This document shows, piece after piece, positions 1 to 8,134 of a stretch of DNA of 64,000 nt (its first letter is position 1; every line of letters begins with the position of its first letter). The position numbers and the translations under genes were made by a program. Source of the DNA: Bradyrhizobium sp. AZCC 1721 (lineage in GTDB: Bacteria > Pseudomonadota > Alphaproteobacteria > Rhizobiales > Xanthobacteraceae); the NCBI RefSeq assembly GCF_036924715.1, contig NZ_JAZHSB010000001.1, positions 434,001 to 498,000 of the forward strand. The letters are read 5' to 3'. The notes beneath the pieces are model-generated. The model was given only the letters and a program-made list of their open reading frames with translations. It did no database searches and was not told where the DNA came from.

Positions 1-1531
1 ACGTCTCGTCCAATACGGCGAGCGTATCGCCGGCGGTGACGTCCACGCTGGTGACGGGCTCGGCCGCAACGACCAGCCAGCGGACGGGCGTCGGCGATCT
101 CGCCACCGCGTCCAGAGCGCGCTCCTTAAAAAATTCAGCATTGGCGAAGAACAGAGGCGCATCCCATCGGAACAGAACCAGCCCGGGGATCTGGCGTGCA
201 TCCGCATATCTCGTGATGTCGTGATAACCTTTGACGCCGTCGGCGCGCCCCAATACGGCGGAGTGCGGGCGCCAGGCGTCCCATAGAAATTCGGCAATGG
301 CGATAGCGATTGCCAGACCTATTCCCGGAATCACTCCGAGAGCGACAACGCCCGCAAAGCAGACGATCGATAGCCAGAACTCCCACGGCTGAATGCGGAA
401 GATCCGCTTGAGGTCGGTGACCTCAATCAAGCTGATCGCAGCGGCGATGACGACAGCGGCCAACGCAGCGTTAGGCAAATACTGAAGGAGGTTGGGTGTC
501 GCCAGCAGAAGGAAAGCGATGGCAAGCGCACCAACGATGCAGGTCAGTTGAGTGTGGGCGCCGGCGGCTTCCGCAACAGGCGTACGCGAACTGCTGCTGC
601 TGATCGGAAAACCTTGAAAAAGACCGGTTGCCAGATTGGCGGCACCGAGCGCCACCATCTCCTGGTTGGGATCAACGTGATCGCCCAATCGTGCGGCATA
701 GGCGCGCGAAAGCACGCTGGTATCTGCAAAAGATACCATGGCGATCGCGCAACCGCCGATCAGCACCGGGACTATATCGCCGGGATCGATCCGGGGAACA
801 GCGAAACCCGGCAGACCCTGCGCAAGGGGACCCAGAACCGCCACGCTGTAACGCGTCGTAAGGTCCAGCGCAGCGACAGCGGCGGTTGCCCCGACGACTG
901 CAATCAGAATGCCCGGCAGCCGCTTGTATTTCTGGAGCAGCAGGATAACCGCCAACGTGCCGAGCCCGATCCCGAAGGCCACCCAGTTGGTCTTTCCTTC
1001 AAGGAAGGCGCCGGCGATCGCCCACAAGCTCCGCAAAGATCCCTCGCTCTCGATCGAGAAGCCGAACAGCTTTGGCAGCTGGCTGATCAATGCGGTCAAT
1101 GCAATTCCGTTCATGTAGCCGTAGCGTATCGGCTTGGAGGGCAGCTCGGTCACAAAGCCCAGGCGCGCGATGCCTGCCAGAATGAGTACCGCCCCGGAAA
1201 CGATGGCCATCATGCCGGCCAAGGTTGCCGCGCGGACCGGATCCCCGCCAGACAACGGAACGACAACGCCAAGGATGATAGCTACAAGCGCCGAGTCCGG
1301 TCCCAGCACGAGGATGCGGCTTGGGCCGAACAATGCGTAGGCAAAGAGCGGAATGATGGTTGCGTACAGACCGTAGATGCCGGGCAAGCCCGACGCCTCC
1401 GCGTAGGCAATGCCAACCGGGACCAGCATGGCCGACAGCGCGAGCCCGGCGAGGATATCGTGCCTGAGCCACCCCGCTTCATATCGAAGGAGGGTGTCGA
1501 GACCTGGCAGCCAGCGCATCCAGTGCTTCAT
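1..1531 (-). CDS. SulP family inorganic anion (sulfate-type) permease, 3' end cut by window edge
   Basis: This gene encodes an integral membrane permease of the SulP/SLC26 family, which moves sulfate, bicarbonate or related anions across the inner membrane. Translation from the ATG at 1531 is open for 510 codons to the window edge. The N-terminus carries the family pattern LAGLALSAMLVPVGIAYAEA followed by GLYATIIP, then many hydrophobic spans. The last roughly 110 visible residues form a soluble STAS-type domain (GLVLFRWDAPLFFANAEF; then WLVVAAEPVTSVDVT). SulP proteins usually have 500-570 residues, so only a short C-terminal piece is missing. The true substrate cannot be told from sequence. 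It is followed upstream by the regulator pair regR-regS in the same orientation, but a 194-nt gap separates them. Confidence 0.85.
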   Translation of the reverse strand, partial: MKHWMRWLPGLDTLLRYEAGWLRHDILAGLALSAMLVPVGIAYAEASGLPGIYGLYATIIPLFAYALFGPSRILVLGPDSALVAIILGVVVPLSGGDPVRAATLAGMMAIVSGAVLILAGIARLGFVTELPSKPIRYGYMNGIALTALISQLPKLFGFSIESEGSLRSLWAIAGAFLEGKTNWVAFGIGLGTLAVILLLQKYKRLPGILIAVVGATAAVAALDLTTRYSVAVLGPLAQGLPGFAVPRIDPGDIVPVLIGGCAIAMVSFADTSVLSRAYAARLGDHVDPNQEMVALGAANLATGLFQGFPISSSSSRTPVAEAAGAHTQLTCIVGALAIAFLLLATPNLLQYLPNAALAAVVIAAAISLIEVTDLKRIFRIQPWEFWLSIVCFAGVVALGVIPGIGLAIAIAIAEFLWDAWRPHSAVLGRADGVKGYHDITRYADARQIPGLVLFRWDAPLFFANAEFFKERALDAVARSPTPVRWLVVAAEPVTSVDVTAGDTLAVLDET

Positions 1532-1725
1532 TGCCGGTCACTCCCAAGCCTAGCCGGGCGCGCTTGGGCTCGGCGCCGCTGCGACCGGTCTTCACGCATA
1601 CCCTGCCGTGCGAGATTTTCCCTTGATCCGGGCTGACTATAGCCGATGCCTGCGGCGCAGGACGACGGCCGCCTTCGGCAAACCTGGAGGGGCCCCGAGA
1701 TGATCGGGGATTGATAGCGGGGGGA

Positions 1726-2280
1726 CTACCGCGGCGCGCGCTTGGCCAGAATCCGCTGCAGGGTACGGCGGTGCATGTTGAGCCGCCGCGCGGTTTCGGA
1801 GACGTTGCGGTTGCACATTTCATAGATGCGCTGGATGTGTTCCCAGCGCACGCGATCCGCCGACATCGGATTGGACGGCAACTCGGATTTCTCGGTGCCG
1901 CTGGCGAGCAGCGCCGCGACCACGTCGTCGGCGTCGGCAGGCTTCGAGAGATAGTCCACCGCGCCCATCTTCACCGCCGTGACGGCGGTTGCGATGTTGC
2001 CGTAGCCGGTCAGCACGATGGTGCGCGCGTCGGGGCGCTTGCGCTTGAGCGCCGACACCACATCGAGCCCGTTGCCGTCGCCGAGCCGCAGATCCACGAC
2101 CGCAAAGGCCGGTGCTGACTTGTTGATCTGCGCCAGCCCGTCAGACACGGTGTCACAGGATGTCACCGCGAAACCGCGGGTTTCCATCGCTCGCGACAGG
2201 CGCTCCAGAAACGGCTTGTCGTCCTCGACGATCAGCAGCGAGCGGTCGGCGAGATCGTTCAGTTCGGCGATGTCGTTCAA
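1726..2280 (-). CDS. regR: Redox response regulator RegR (RegA/ActR/PrrA family)
   Basis: A 184-residue DNA-binding response regulator, the usual length for the RegA/ActR/PrrA/RegR group that activates genes for low-oxygen metabolism, nitrogen fixation and CO2 fixation. Residues 13-128 are a receiver with acidic pair E19/D20-D21, phospho-acceptor D63 (VVDLRLGDGNGLD), T91 and K113. Residues 145-182 form the Fis-type helix-turn-helix with the near-invariant string NVSETARRLNMHRRTLQRIL. The reading frame starts with TTG at 2280; no better start is seen upstream of the receiver. It lies 115 nt downstream of its partner kinase gene, so it may be co-transcribed or have its own promoter. The family assignment is strong; the symbol follows Bradyrhizobium usage. 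Confidence 0.9.
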   Translation of the reverse strand: MNDIAELNDLADRSLLIVEDDKPFLERLSRAMETRGFAVTSCDTVSDGLAQINKSAPAFAVVDLRLGDGNGLDVVSALKRKRPDARTIVLTGYGNIATAVTAVKMGAVDYLSKPADADDVVAALLASGTEKSELPSNPMSADRVRWEHIQRIYEMCNRNVSETARRLNMHRRTLQRILAKRAPR

Positions 2281-2395
2281 GGCAAGGTATCCCGGTTGCG
2301 GATGCGGAGCACTTATAGATCATATGGCGCGGTAATTTTGCACTGCCAAGGGCCCCAGCGTCGAGCAGCCCCGGTTTCCTGAATCTTAACGCCTT

Positions 2396-3721
2396 TTAAT
2401 CCACTGGCCCGGCAGCACTTTCCTCGGCCTCGAAGCGGACGCGCGGCCACGCGATCCGCACCACGGCGCCGTGATCGGGAAAGGTCCGGTTGGAGAACGA
2501 AACTTTCGCGCCGGTGCGTTCCAGGAGCGTCCGGGCGATGAACACGCCAAGGCCGAGGCCGGCGCGTTCGCGGTGGGGTTCATCGGCGCTGCGGCGCCTT
2601 GATAAATAGGGCTCGCCGATCCGTTTCAGCATGTCGGGGGCGATGCCGGGGCCGTCATCGGAGATGACGATTTCGACCGTATCCGCGTTCCACCAGGCGT
2701 TAACCTCTACCGTCGTCCGCGCGAAATCGACGGCGTTCTCCAGGATGTTGCCGACGCCATACAGAATCGCCGGGTTCCGGGCACCGACAGGCTCCCGGGT
2801 GGCTGCGACAGCAAGCCGCACCCTGATCGTGACGCCAAAATCGCGGTGTGGCGCCACCACTTCCTCGATCAGCGTAGACAGCGGCATGAGGTCGAACGGC
2901 GCCCCGGACGAAGATAGCTGGGTGATCTTGGCGAGGATGTCGCGGCAGCGCTGCGCCTGCTCGCCCAGGGTCCTCAGATCGGAGGCCAACTGGTCATTGC
3001 TCTCGACGGTCTTTTCCAGCTCCCGCGAAATCAGGAAGATCGTCGACAGCGGCGTGCCGAGTTCATGCGCGGCAGCCGCGGCCAGCCCGTCGAGCTGGGT
3101 CAGATGCTGCTCGCGCGTCAGCACCAGCTCGGTTGCGGCCAGCGCGTCGGAAAGTTTGCGCGCCTCCTCGGTCGCCTGGAACGCATAGAGACTGGTGACG
3201 CCGATCGCGAGCACGATCGAGAGCCAGACGCCGAACAGATAGATCGGCGGCAGCACCAGCGGGTCTTCGCTGTCCCAAGGGAGCGGCAGATGGAAGAACA
3301 CCAGCGCCGAGGCGCAGGCGACCGCCAACAGCCCGAGGCCAGCCGTCATCCGGATCGGCAGCACCGTAGCCGAGATCAGGACGGGGCCGAGGAACAGAAA
3401 TGAAAACGGGTTCTGCAAGCCGCCGGTCAGGAACAACAGCGCGGCCAATTCGACGATGTTGAGCGCGAGCAGCGTCGCCGCATAGACCGGTTCCAGCCGT
3501 TGCATCGGGTTGAAGGCAACCTGCAGCGCAAGATTGAGCAGCGCCGAGATCCCGACGACGGCCACGCAGGCAACAACGGGAAAGTCGAACTCCAGTCCAT
3601 GCGCCACGATGAAGATCGCGGTGAGCTGGCCGAGCGCCGCCAGCCAGCGCAGCCGGAGGATCGTATCGAGACGGACATAGCGGTGCGGATGGCGGAAATC
3701 GGAGGCTGCGACGTCGGACAT
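2396..3721 (-). CDS. regS: Redox sensor histidine kinase RegS (RegB/ActS/PrrB family)
   Basis: A 441-residue inner-membrane histidine kinase and the cognate sensor of RegR. About six hydrophobic spans fill residues 25-185. Between them lies GGLQNPFSF (100-108), the ubiquinone-binding signature of RegB. The phospho-acceptor is H219 in AAAAHELGTPLSTI. C259 in QAQRCRDIL matches the redox-active cysteine of RegB. The C-terminal HATPase_c domain shows an N box (GNILENAVDFA) and G boxes (DDGPGIAPD; GLGLGVFIA). Known homologues respond to quinone redox state and to cysteine oxidation, and both determinants are present here. The ATG at 3721 gives a normal N-terminus. Confidence 0.92.
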   Translation of the reverse strand: MSDVAASDFRHPHRYVRLDTILRLRWLAALGQLTAIFIVAHGLEFDFPVVACVAVVGISALLNLALQVAFNPMQRLEPVYAATLLALNIVELAALLFLTGGLQNPFSFLFLGPVLISATVLPIRMTAGLGLLAVACASALVFFHLPLPWDSEDPLVLPPIYLFGVWLSIVLAIGVTSLYAFQATEEARKLSDALAATELVLTREQHLTQLDGLAAAAAHELGTPLSTIFLISRELEKTVESNDQLASDLRTLGEQAQRCRDILAKITQLSSSGAPFDLMPLSTLIEEVVAPHRDFGVTIRVRLAVAATREPVGARNPAILYGVGNILENAVDFARTTVEVNAWWNADTVEIVISDDGPGIAPDMLKRIGEPYLSRRRSADEPHRERAGLGLGVFIARTLLERTGAKVSFSNRTFPDHGAVVRIAWPRVRFEAEESAAGPVD

Positions 3722-3846
3722 TGCTGGAGTTTAGCTGTCGCGGCGCGCGATCACAAATTCGTTGGATCGCGTGTGGGGCAGGGCCTCATGGCCACGAAGT
3801 TCAAAGCCTTGCGCTCATCCCCGCGATGGCCCAATGAACGGATTGC

Positions 3847-4641
3847 ATGACGACAGGTGACGCCACGCCAGCGCAATCGCCCGCGGCCGGGCCGCAAGGT
3901 CCCGCCGCGATCGAGGTTGCGCATCTGATAAAGCTCTACAAGACCACCCGCGCGGTCGACGATATCTCGTTCCGGATCGCGCGTGGCAGCGTCACCGGGC
4001 TGCTCGGCGGCAATGGCGCCGGCAAGACCACGACCATTGCCATGATCATGGGGCTGGTGCTGCCGACCTCGGGCCGCGTCCAGGTGCTGGGACACGCGAT
4101 GCCGGAGCAGAGCGCCGAGGTGCTCGGGCGGATGAATTTCGAGAGCCCGTATGTCGACATGCCGATGCGGCTCACGGTGCGGCAGAATCTCACCATTTTC
4201 GGCCGGCTCTATGCCGTGGAGAATCTCGCCGAGCGCATCGAGCAGCTCGCCTCGGACCTTGACCTGAAAGATTTTCTCGATCGCGCCAATGGCAAGCTCT
4301 CGGCCGGGCAGAAGACCCGCGTCGCGCTGGCAAAGGCGCTGATCAACCAGCCGGAGCTGCTGTTGCTCGACGAGCCGACGGCCTCGCTCGATCCGGATAC
4401 CGCCGACTGGGTGCGGCAGCATTTGCAGAACTATCGCAGGACCCATGACGCGACCATCCTGCTGGCCTCGCACAACATGCTGGAAGTGGAGCGGCTGTGC
4501 GACCGCGTCATCATCATGAAGCGCGGCCGCATCGAAGATGACGACAGTCCCGACCAGATCATGGCGCGCTACAACCGCACCACGCTGGAAGACGTGTTCC
4601 TCGACGTCGCGCGCGGCCGGGTGGCGGAGACCGCGCCATGA
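3847..4641 (+). CDS. ABC-2 type exporter, ATP-binding subunit
   Basis: A 264-residue ATPase of an ABC-2 exporter. Walker A is GGNGAGKTT (residues about 56-64), the signature is LSAGQKTRVALAKAL, and Walker B is LLLLDEPTASLDPDT with H-loop LASHNMLEVE. The first 25 residues are an alanine/proline-rich extension before the ATPase core. Its stop overlaps the start of the permease gene by four bases (ATGA), which indicates translational coupling. The substrate is unknown; relatives export drugs, polysaccharides or lipids. Confidence 0.85.
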   Translation: MTTGDATPAQSPAAGPQGPAAIEVAHLIKLYKTTRAVDDISFRIARGSVTGLLGGNGAGKTTTIAMIMGLVLPTSGRVQVLGHAMPEQSAEVLGRMNFESPYVDMPMRLTVRQNLTIFGRLYAVENLAERIEQLASDLDLKDFLDRANGKLSAGQKTRVALAKALINQPELLLLDEPTASLDPDTADWVRQHLQNYRRTHDATILLASHNMLEVERLCDRVIIMKRGRIEDDDSPDQIMARYNRTTLEDVFLDVARGRVAETAP

Positions 4642-5456
4642 GCGCTACCGCCACCCATCACGGGATTTCCGCGCACCGCATCCAGGCGATGGTGCTGCGC
4701 TACTGGTATCTCCTGATGTCGTCGTGGCCGCGGCTGTTGGAGCTGATCTACTGGCCGGCGCTGCAGATCATCACTTGGGGCTTCCTGCAGAACTACATCG
4801 CGCAGAACGACAATTTCTTCGCGCGCGCCGGCGGCACGCTGATCGGCGCCGTGATCCTGTGGGACATCCTGTTCCGCGGCCAGCTTGGCTTTTCGATCTC
4901 ATTTCTCGAGGAGATGTGGGCGCGCAACCTCGGCAACCTCATGATGAGCCCGCTGAAGCCGATCGAATTCCTGATCTCGCTGATGATCATGAGCCTGATC
5001 CGGCTCGCGATCGGCGTGATTCCGATGACGCTGCTGGCGCTGTTCTTCTTCGATTTTAATTTCTTCGCGATCGGCCTGCCGCTGATCGCGTTCTTCTGCA
5101 ACCTGATCTTCACCAGCTGGTCGATCGGGATCTTTGTTTCCGGCCTCGTGCTGCGCAACGGGCTGGGCGCCGAGAGCATCGTCTGGACGGTGATGTTCGG
5201 CCTGATGCCGCTCGCCTGCGTCTACTATCCGGTCGCGGTGCTGCCGGCCTGGCTGCAATGGATCGCGTGGATGCTGCCGCCGACCTATGTGTTCGAAGGC
5301 ATGCGTACGCTTCTGATCGATCACGTGCTCAGGATCGACCTGATGGTCTGGTCACTGGCCATCAACGCGGTGCTGTTTACCGCTTCCTTTGCGATCTTCC
5401 TCGCTCTTTTGCGCAGTGCCAAACATCACGGATCTTTGCTCGGGGGTGGCGAATAA
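4638..5456 (+). CDS. ABC-2 type exporter, permease subunit
   Basis: A 272-residue integral membrane protein and partner of the preceding ATPase. It has about six hydrophobic spans and the ABC-2 layout, with a conserved cluster near the last spans (GLMPLACVYYPVAVLPAWLQWIAW, split over 5200-5275). The family places this segment, with its Y-P-V and L-P motifs, at the substrate exit side. The gene begins inside the end of the ATPase gene, so a heteromeric complex with two copies of each subunit is the likely form. Nothing nearby identifies the cargo. Confidence 0.82.
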   Translation: MSATATHHGISAHRIQAMVLRYWYLLMSSWPRLLELIYWPALQIITWGFLQNYIAQNDNFFARAGGTLIGAVILWDILFRGQLGFSISFLEEMWARNLGNLMMSPLKPIEFLISLMIMSLIRLAIGVIPMTLLALFFFDFNFFAIGLPLIAFFCNLIFTSWSIGIFVSGLVLRNGLGAESIVWTVMFGLMPLACVYYPVAVLPAWLQWIAWMLPPTYVFEGMRTLLIDHVLRIDLMVWSLAINAVLFTASFAIFLALLRSAKHHGSLLGGGE

Positions 5457-5524
5457 GTCACAGTTTCCCGTGGTTTTCCGGGGTTTCTACGCCTTTTGGC
5501 GCGTGGACAGGCCCCTTCGGCGCA

Positions 5525-5563
5525 TTGACGCATTATTTTGCATTCTGCACTATGCTGCGGCGC
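5525..5563 (+). promoter_or_regulatory. Candidate phaZ promoter overlapped by TGC-rich PhaR-like site
   Basis: A TTGACG (5525-5530) and a CACTAT (5548-5553) separated by exactly 17 bases form a plausible housekeeping promoter ahead of phaZ. The -10 region sits inside a TGC-rich run, TTTGCATTCTGCACTATGC, continued by TGCGGCG (5537-5563). PhaR homologues are reported to bind TGC-rich DNA, so this may be a PhaR operator. This is inference from motif resemblance only. Confidence 0.4.
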
Positions 5564-5584
5564 AAACAGAAGGTCAGAAATAAA

Positions 5585-6934
5585 ATGCCGATTGGTGAGT
5601 TTGGCGGCGCACCGCCGCTGGTGGCCGAAGGCAGTCCGGCGCTCACGACGCCGATGTACTGGATGTACGAAATGGGCCACGCGTCGCTCAATCCGGCACG
5701 GGCCGTGACCGACGCCACCAAGATCCTGTTTCAAAACCCGCTCAATCCGTGGTCGCACACGCAATTCGGCAAATCGATCGCGGCGGCCTGCGAATTGTTC
5801 GAGCGCACCACGCGCCGCTACGGCAAGCCCGAATGGGGGCTCGACTTCACCGAGGTTAACGGCATCCATACGCCCGTCGAGGTCCGCACGATCTGGGAAA
5901 AGCCGTTCTGCCGTTTGCTGCACTTCGATCGCAAGCTGACCCGGCCGCTGCGCGCGCCCCATCCGCGCGTTTTGATCGTGGCGCCGATGTCCGGCCATTA
6001 CGCGACGCTGCTGCGCGGCACGGTCGAGGCGTTCCTGCCGACGCATGAAGTCTACATCACCGACTGGTCCGACGCGCGCATGGTTCCCCTCACCGAGGGC
6101 CGCTTCGATCTCGATGACTACGTCGATTACGTCATCGAGATGCTGCATGTGCTCGGTGGCAACATGCATGTGATCGCGGTGTGTCAGCCTTCGGTGCCCG
6201 TGGTGGCGGCGGTCTCCGTGATGGAAGCCGTGCGCGATCCCTTCGTGCCGCTGTCGATGACCTTGATGGGCGGCCCAATCGATACCCGCCGCAACCCGAC
6301 CTCGGTGAACAACCTTGCGGCCGAACGCGGCATCGACTGGTTCCGCAACCATGTCATCACCAAAGTGCCGTTCCCGCATCCCGGCGTGATGCGCGACGTC
6401 TATCCGGGCTTTTTGCAGCTCTCGGGCTTCATCAGTATGAACCTCGACCGCCACACCGACGCGCACAAGGCGCTGTTCAACAATCTGGTGAAGGGCGACG
6501 GCGACATGGTCGACAAGCACCGCGAGTTCTATGACGAGTACCTCGCGGTCATGGATCTGACGGCGGAGTATTACCTGCAGACCGTCGATCTCGTGTTCGT
6601 CAAGCACGCGCTGCCCAAGGGCGAGATGACTCATCGTGGCACGCCGGTCGATCCATCAAAGATCCGGCGCGTGGCGCTGATGACGGTGGAAGGCGAAAAC
6701 GACGACATCTCCGGGCTCGGCCAGACCGAAGCGACGCACGCTTTATGCCCCCATATTCCCGATCATCGCCGCGTCCATTACGTGCAAAAGGGCGTCGGAC
6801 ATTACGGCGTGTTCAACGGATCGCGATTCCGTTCCGAAATCGTGCCGCGCATCTCCGATTTCATGATGTCGGCGACGAATACCAATGAGTCAGCGGCTAA
6901 GATCAAGCCAACATTGGTCCGTGCGGCCGAATAG
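5585..6934 (+). CDS. phaZ: Intracellular polyhydroxyalkanoate depolymerase PhaZ
   Basis: A 449-residue cytoplasmic depolymerase that breaks down stored PHA granules to hydroxyacids. It belongs to the PhaZ family with a cysteine nucleophile. The catalytic site is C200 in HVIAVCQPSVPVVAAV, the family replacement of the serine lipase box. An aspartate in the VEGENDDISG region and the histidine in KGVGHYGVFNG fit the rest of the triad. The family N-terminus (MYWMYEM, then LNPARA) is intact. The ATG at 5585 is chosen because AGAAGG lies about 11 bases upstream; an in-frame ATG at 5552 is possible. The gene stands alone between the ABC-2 exporter and a hairpin at 7009. Confidence 0.92.
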   Translation: MPIGEFGGAPPLVAEGSPALTTPMYWMYEMGHASLNPARAVTDATKILFQNPLNPWSHTQFGKSIAAACELFERTTRRYGKPEWGLDFTEVNGIHTPVEVRTIWEKPFCRLLHFDRKLTRPLRAPHPRVLIVAPMSGHYATLLRGTVEAFLPTHEVYITDWSDARMVPLTEGRFDLDDYVDYVIEMLHVLGGNMHVIAVCQPSVPVVAAVSVMEAVRDPFVPLSMTLMGGPIDTRRNPTSVNNLAAERGIDWFRNHVITKVPFPHPGVMRDVYPGFLQLSGFISMNLDRHTDAHKALFNNLVKGDGDMVDKHREFYDEYLAVMDLTAEYYLQTVDLVFVKHALPKGEMTHRGTPVDPSKIRRVALMTVEGENDDISGLGQTEATHALCPHIPDHRRVHYVQKGVGHYGVFNGSRFRSEIVPRISDFMMSATNTNESAAKIKPTLVRAAE

Positions 6935-7008
6935 TGCGCCGGCGGCACCGATTCCGTGTCGCCCATAAGTTGCTGGGAAGATTCAAACAATCCGGATTTC
7001 GGCCGAAT

Positions 7009-7036
7009 CAAGGGGTGAGTTCAGACTCACTCCTTG
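7009..7036 (+). terminator. Strong hairpin downstream of phaZ
   Basis: CAAGGGGTGAGT, a four-base TCAG loop and ACTCACTCCTTG form a 12-bp stem with one mismatch, 75 bases after the phaZ stop. No T-run follows directly, so it may terminate weakly or only stabilise the 3' end of the transcript. Confidence 0.45.
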
Positions 7037-7226
7037 AGACCGCTTTTGACGTCCGGTTCCAACCGAAATTTTGAGTTCCAGGCCCATCCCCTAGGGGCGA
7101 TTCGTCGCCAAGCCCCTGTATATTGGGCAAATGATTTGTTTTTTGTGCCGAGCAATTTAGATGCGATTTCCCTGGCGGCGGATATGGCAGAATCCGGGCG
7201 AACTCCTGCTCCCCGGACTCCAAGAA

Positions 7227-7982
7227 ATGGCTACTCGCGCCCTCCTTTATCGGCGGCCCGCCGAACCCGCGACTCTTTTGGTCAAACACTGCTCGCAAGT
7301 CTTTGCGATCAGGCTGCGCCGACATCGGCGGGCGCGGCGTTACACCTTACGCATTCACCCAACCGATCGCGAAGCCATCCTGACGATGCCGCCGCGCGGC
7401 ACGCTCGCGGAAGCCAAGGACTTTGCGCAGCTTCACGGCGGCTGGATCGCCGCCCGTCTCGGCCGTTTGCCGAAGGCTGCGCCCTTTCAACCCGGCACGA
7501 TCGTACCGTTGCGCGGCGTGCCGCATCGCCTGGTGCATCGCGCCGGCGAACGCGGCACGGTGTGGACTGAAACCCGCGACAGCGGCGAGAGGATTCTGTG
7601 CGTGGCCGGCGGCTACGATCACATGGACCGGCGCGTCCACGACTTCCTCAAGCGCGAAGCGCGCAAGGATCTGCACAAGGCATCGCTCGCCTATGCCGCG
7701 GAACTTGGCGTGAGGGTCAGGCGCGTGTCGATCCGCGACCAGTCGAGCCGCTGGGGTTCGTGCACCTCGGCCGGGTCGTTGTCGTATTCCTGGCGATTGA
7801 TCCTCGCGCCGCCCTATGTGCTGGACTATCTCGCCGCCCATGAGGTCGCGCATCTCGTCGAGATGAACCATTCAGCCAGGTTCTGGAGGGTCGTCGACCG
7901 CATCTGCATTCATGTCGAACGCGCCAAGCGCTGGCTCGACACCCACGGCAACGATTTGCATCGCTATGGGGTAGAGGATTAG
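7227..7982 (+). CDS. YgjP-type (M48/SprT-like) zinc metallopeptidase domain protein
   Basis: A roughly 251-residue soluble protein of the YgjP/DUF45 metallopeptidase family. The zinc site is the HEVAH motif (H205 and H209) with the third ligand probably H215 in NHSARFW. The family-specific SSRWGSC motif lies about 25 residues before it. Cellular function is not established for the family. No good Shine-Dalgarno is visible. The ATG at 7227 (MATRALLYRR) is preferred because conservation-like sequence starts there; an in-frame ATG at 7161 would add 22 residues. The gene is flanked downstream by a composite REP element. Confidence 0.78.
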   Translation: MATRALLYRRPAEPATLLVKHCSQVFAIRLRRHRRARRYTLRIHPTDREAILTMPPRGTLAEAKDFAQLHGGWIAARLGRLPKAAPFQPGTIVPLRGVPHRLVHRAGERGTVWTETRDSGERILCVAGGYDHMDRRVHDFLKREARKDLHKASLAYAAELGVRVRRVSIRDQSSRWGSCTSAGSLSYSWRLILAPPYVLDYLAAHEVAHLVEMNHSARFWRVVDRICIHVERAKRWLDTHGNDLHRYGVED

Positions 7983-7987
7983 GTCCC

Positions 7988-8117
7988 GTCGCCCCTGCGA
8001 ACGCAGGGGCCCATAACCACAGCAGTTCGTTGCGCGTAAAGGCGTCTACCCCATCGCCTACCCGACAGGCCGCGGCGTATGGATCCCTGCTGGATCCCTG
8101 CGTTCGCAGGGACGACG
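7988..8117. repeat. Composite REP-like palindromic element (copy 1)
   Basis: Two inverted palindromes sit about 50 bases apart. The left copy reads GTCGCCCCTGCGAACGCAGG and continues GGCCCATAACCAC. The right copy has GCCGCGGCGTATGG and ends CTGCGTTCGCAGGGACGAC. The right arm carries a short duplication of GGATCCCTGCT. The same arrangement recurs at 19033, 22768, 50214 and 61511. It lies in the convergent gap before the PBP1A gene end. Confidence 0.85.
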
Positions 8118-8134
8118 GATTGGTTTGCGGCTCG

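Noticed and set aside
548..1636. Long open frame on the plus strand opposite the SulP gene
   Set aside because: The minus strand encodes a convincing SulP transporter with a STAS domain. The plus-strand translation is Arg/Gln/Asp-rich and shows no domain, as expected for antisense of a GC-rich gene.
5258..5584. Upstream extension of phaZ reading frame
   Set aside because: It overlaps the ABC-2 permease gene and has no ribosome site. Family similarity begins at 5585.
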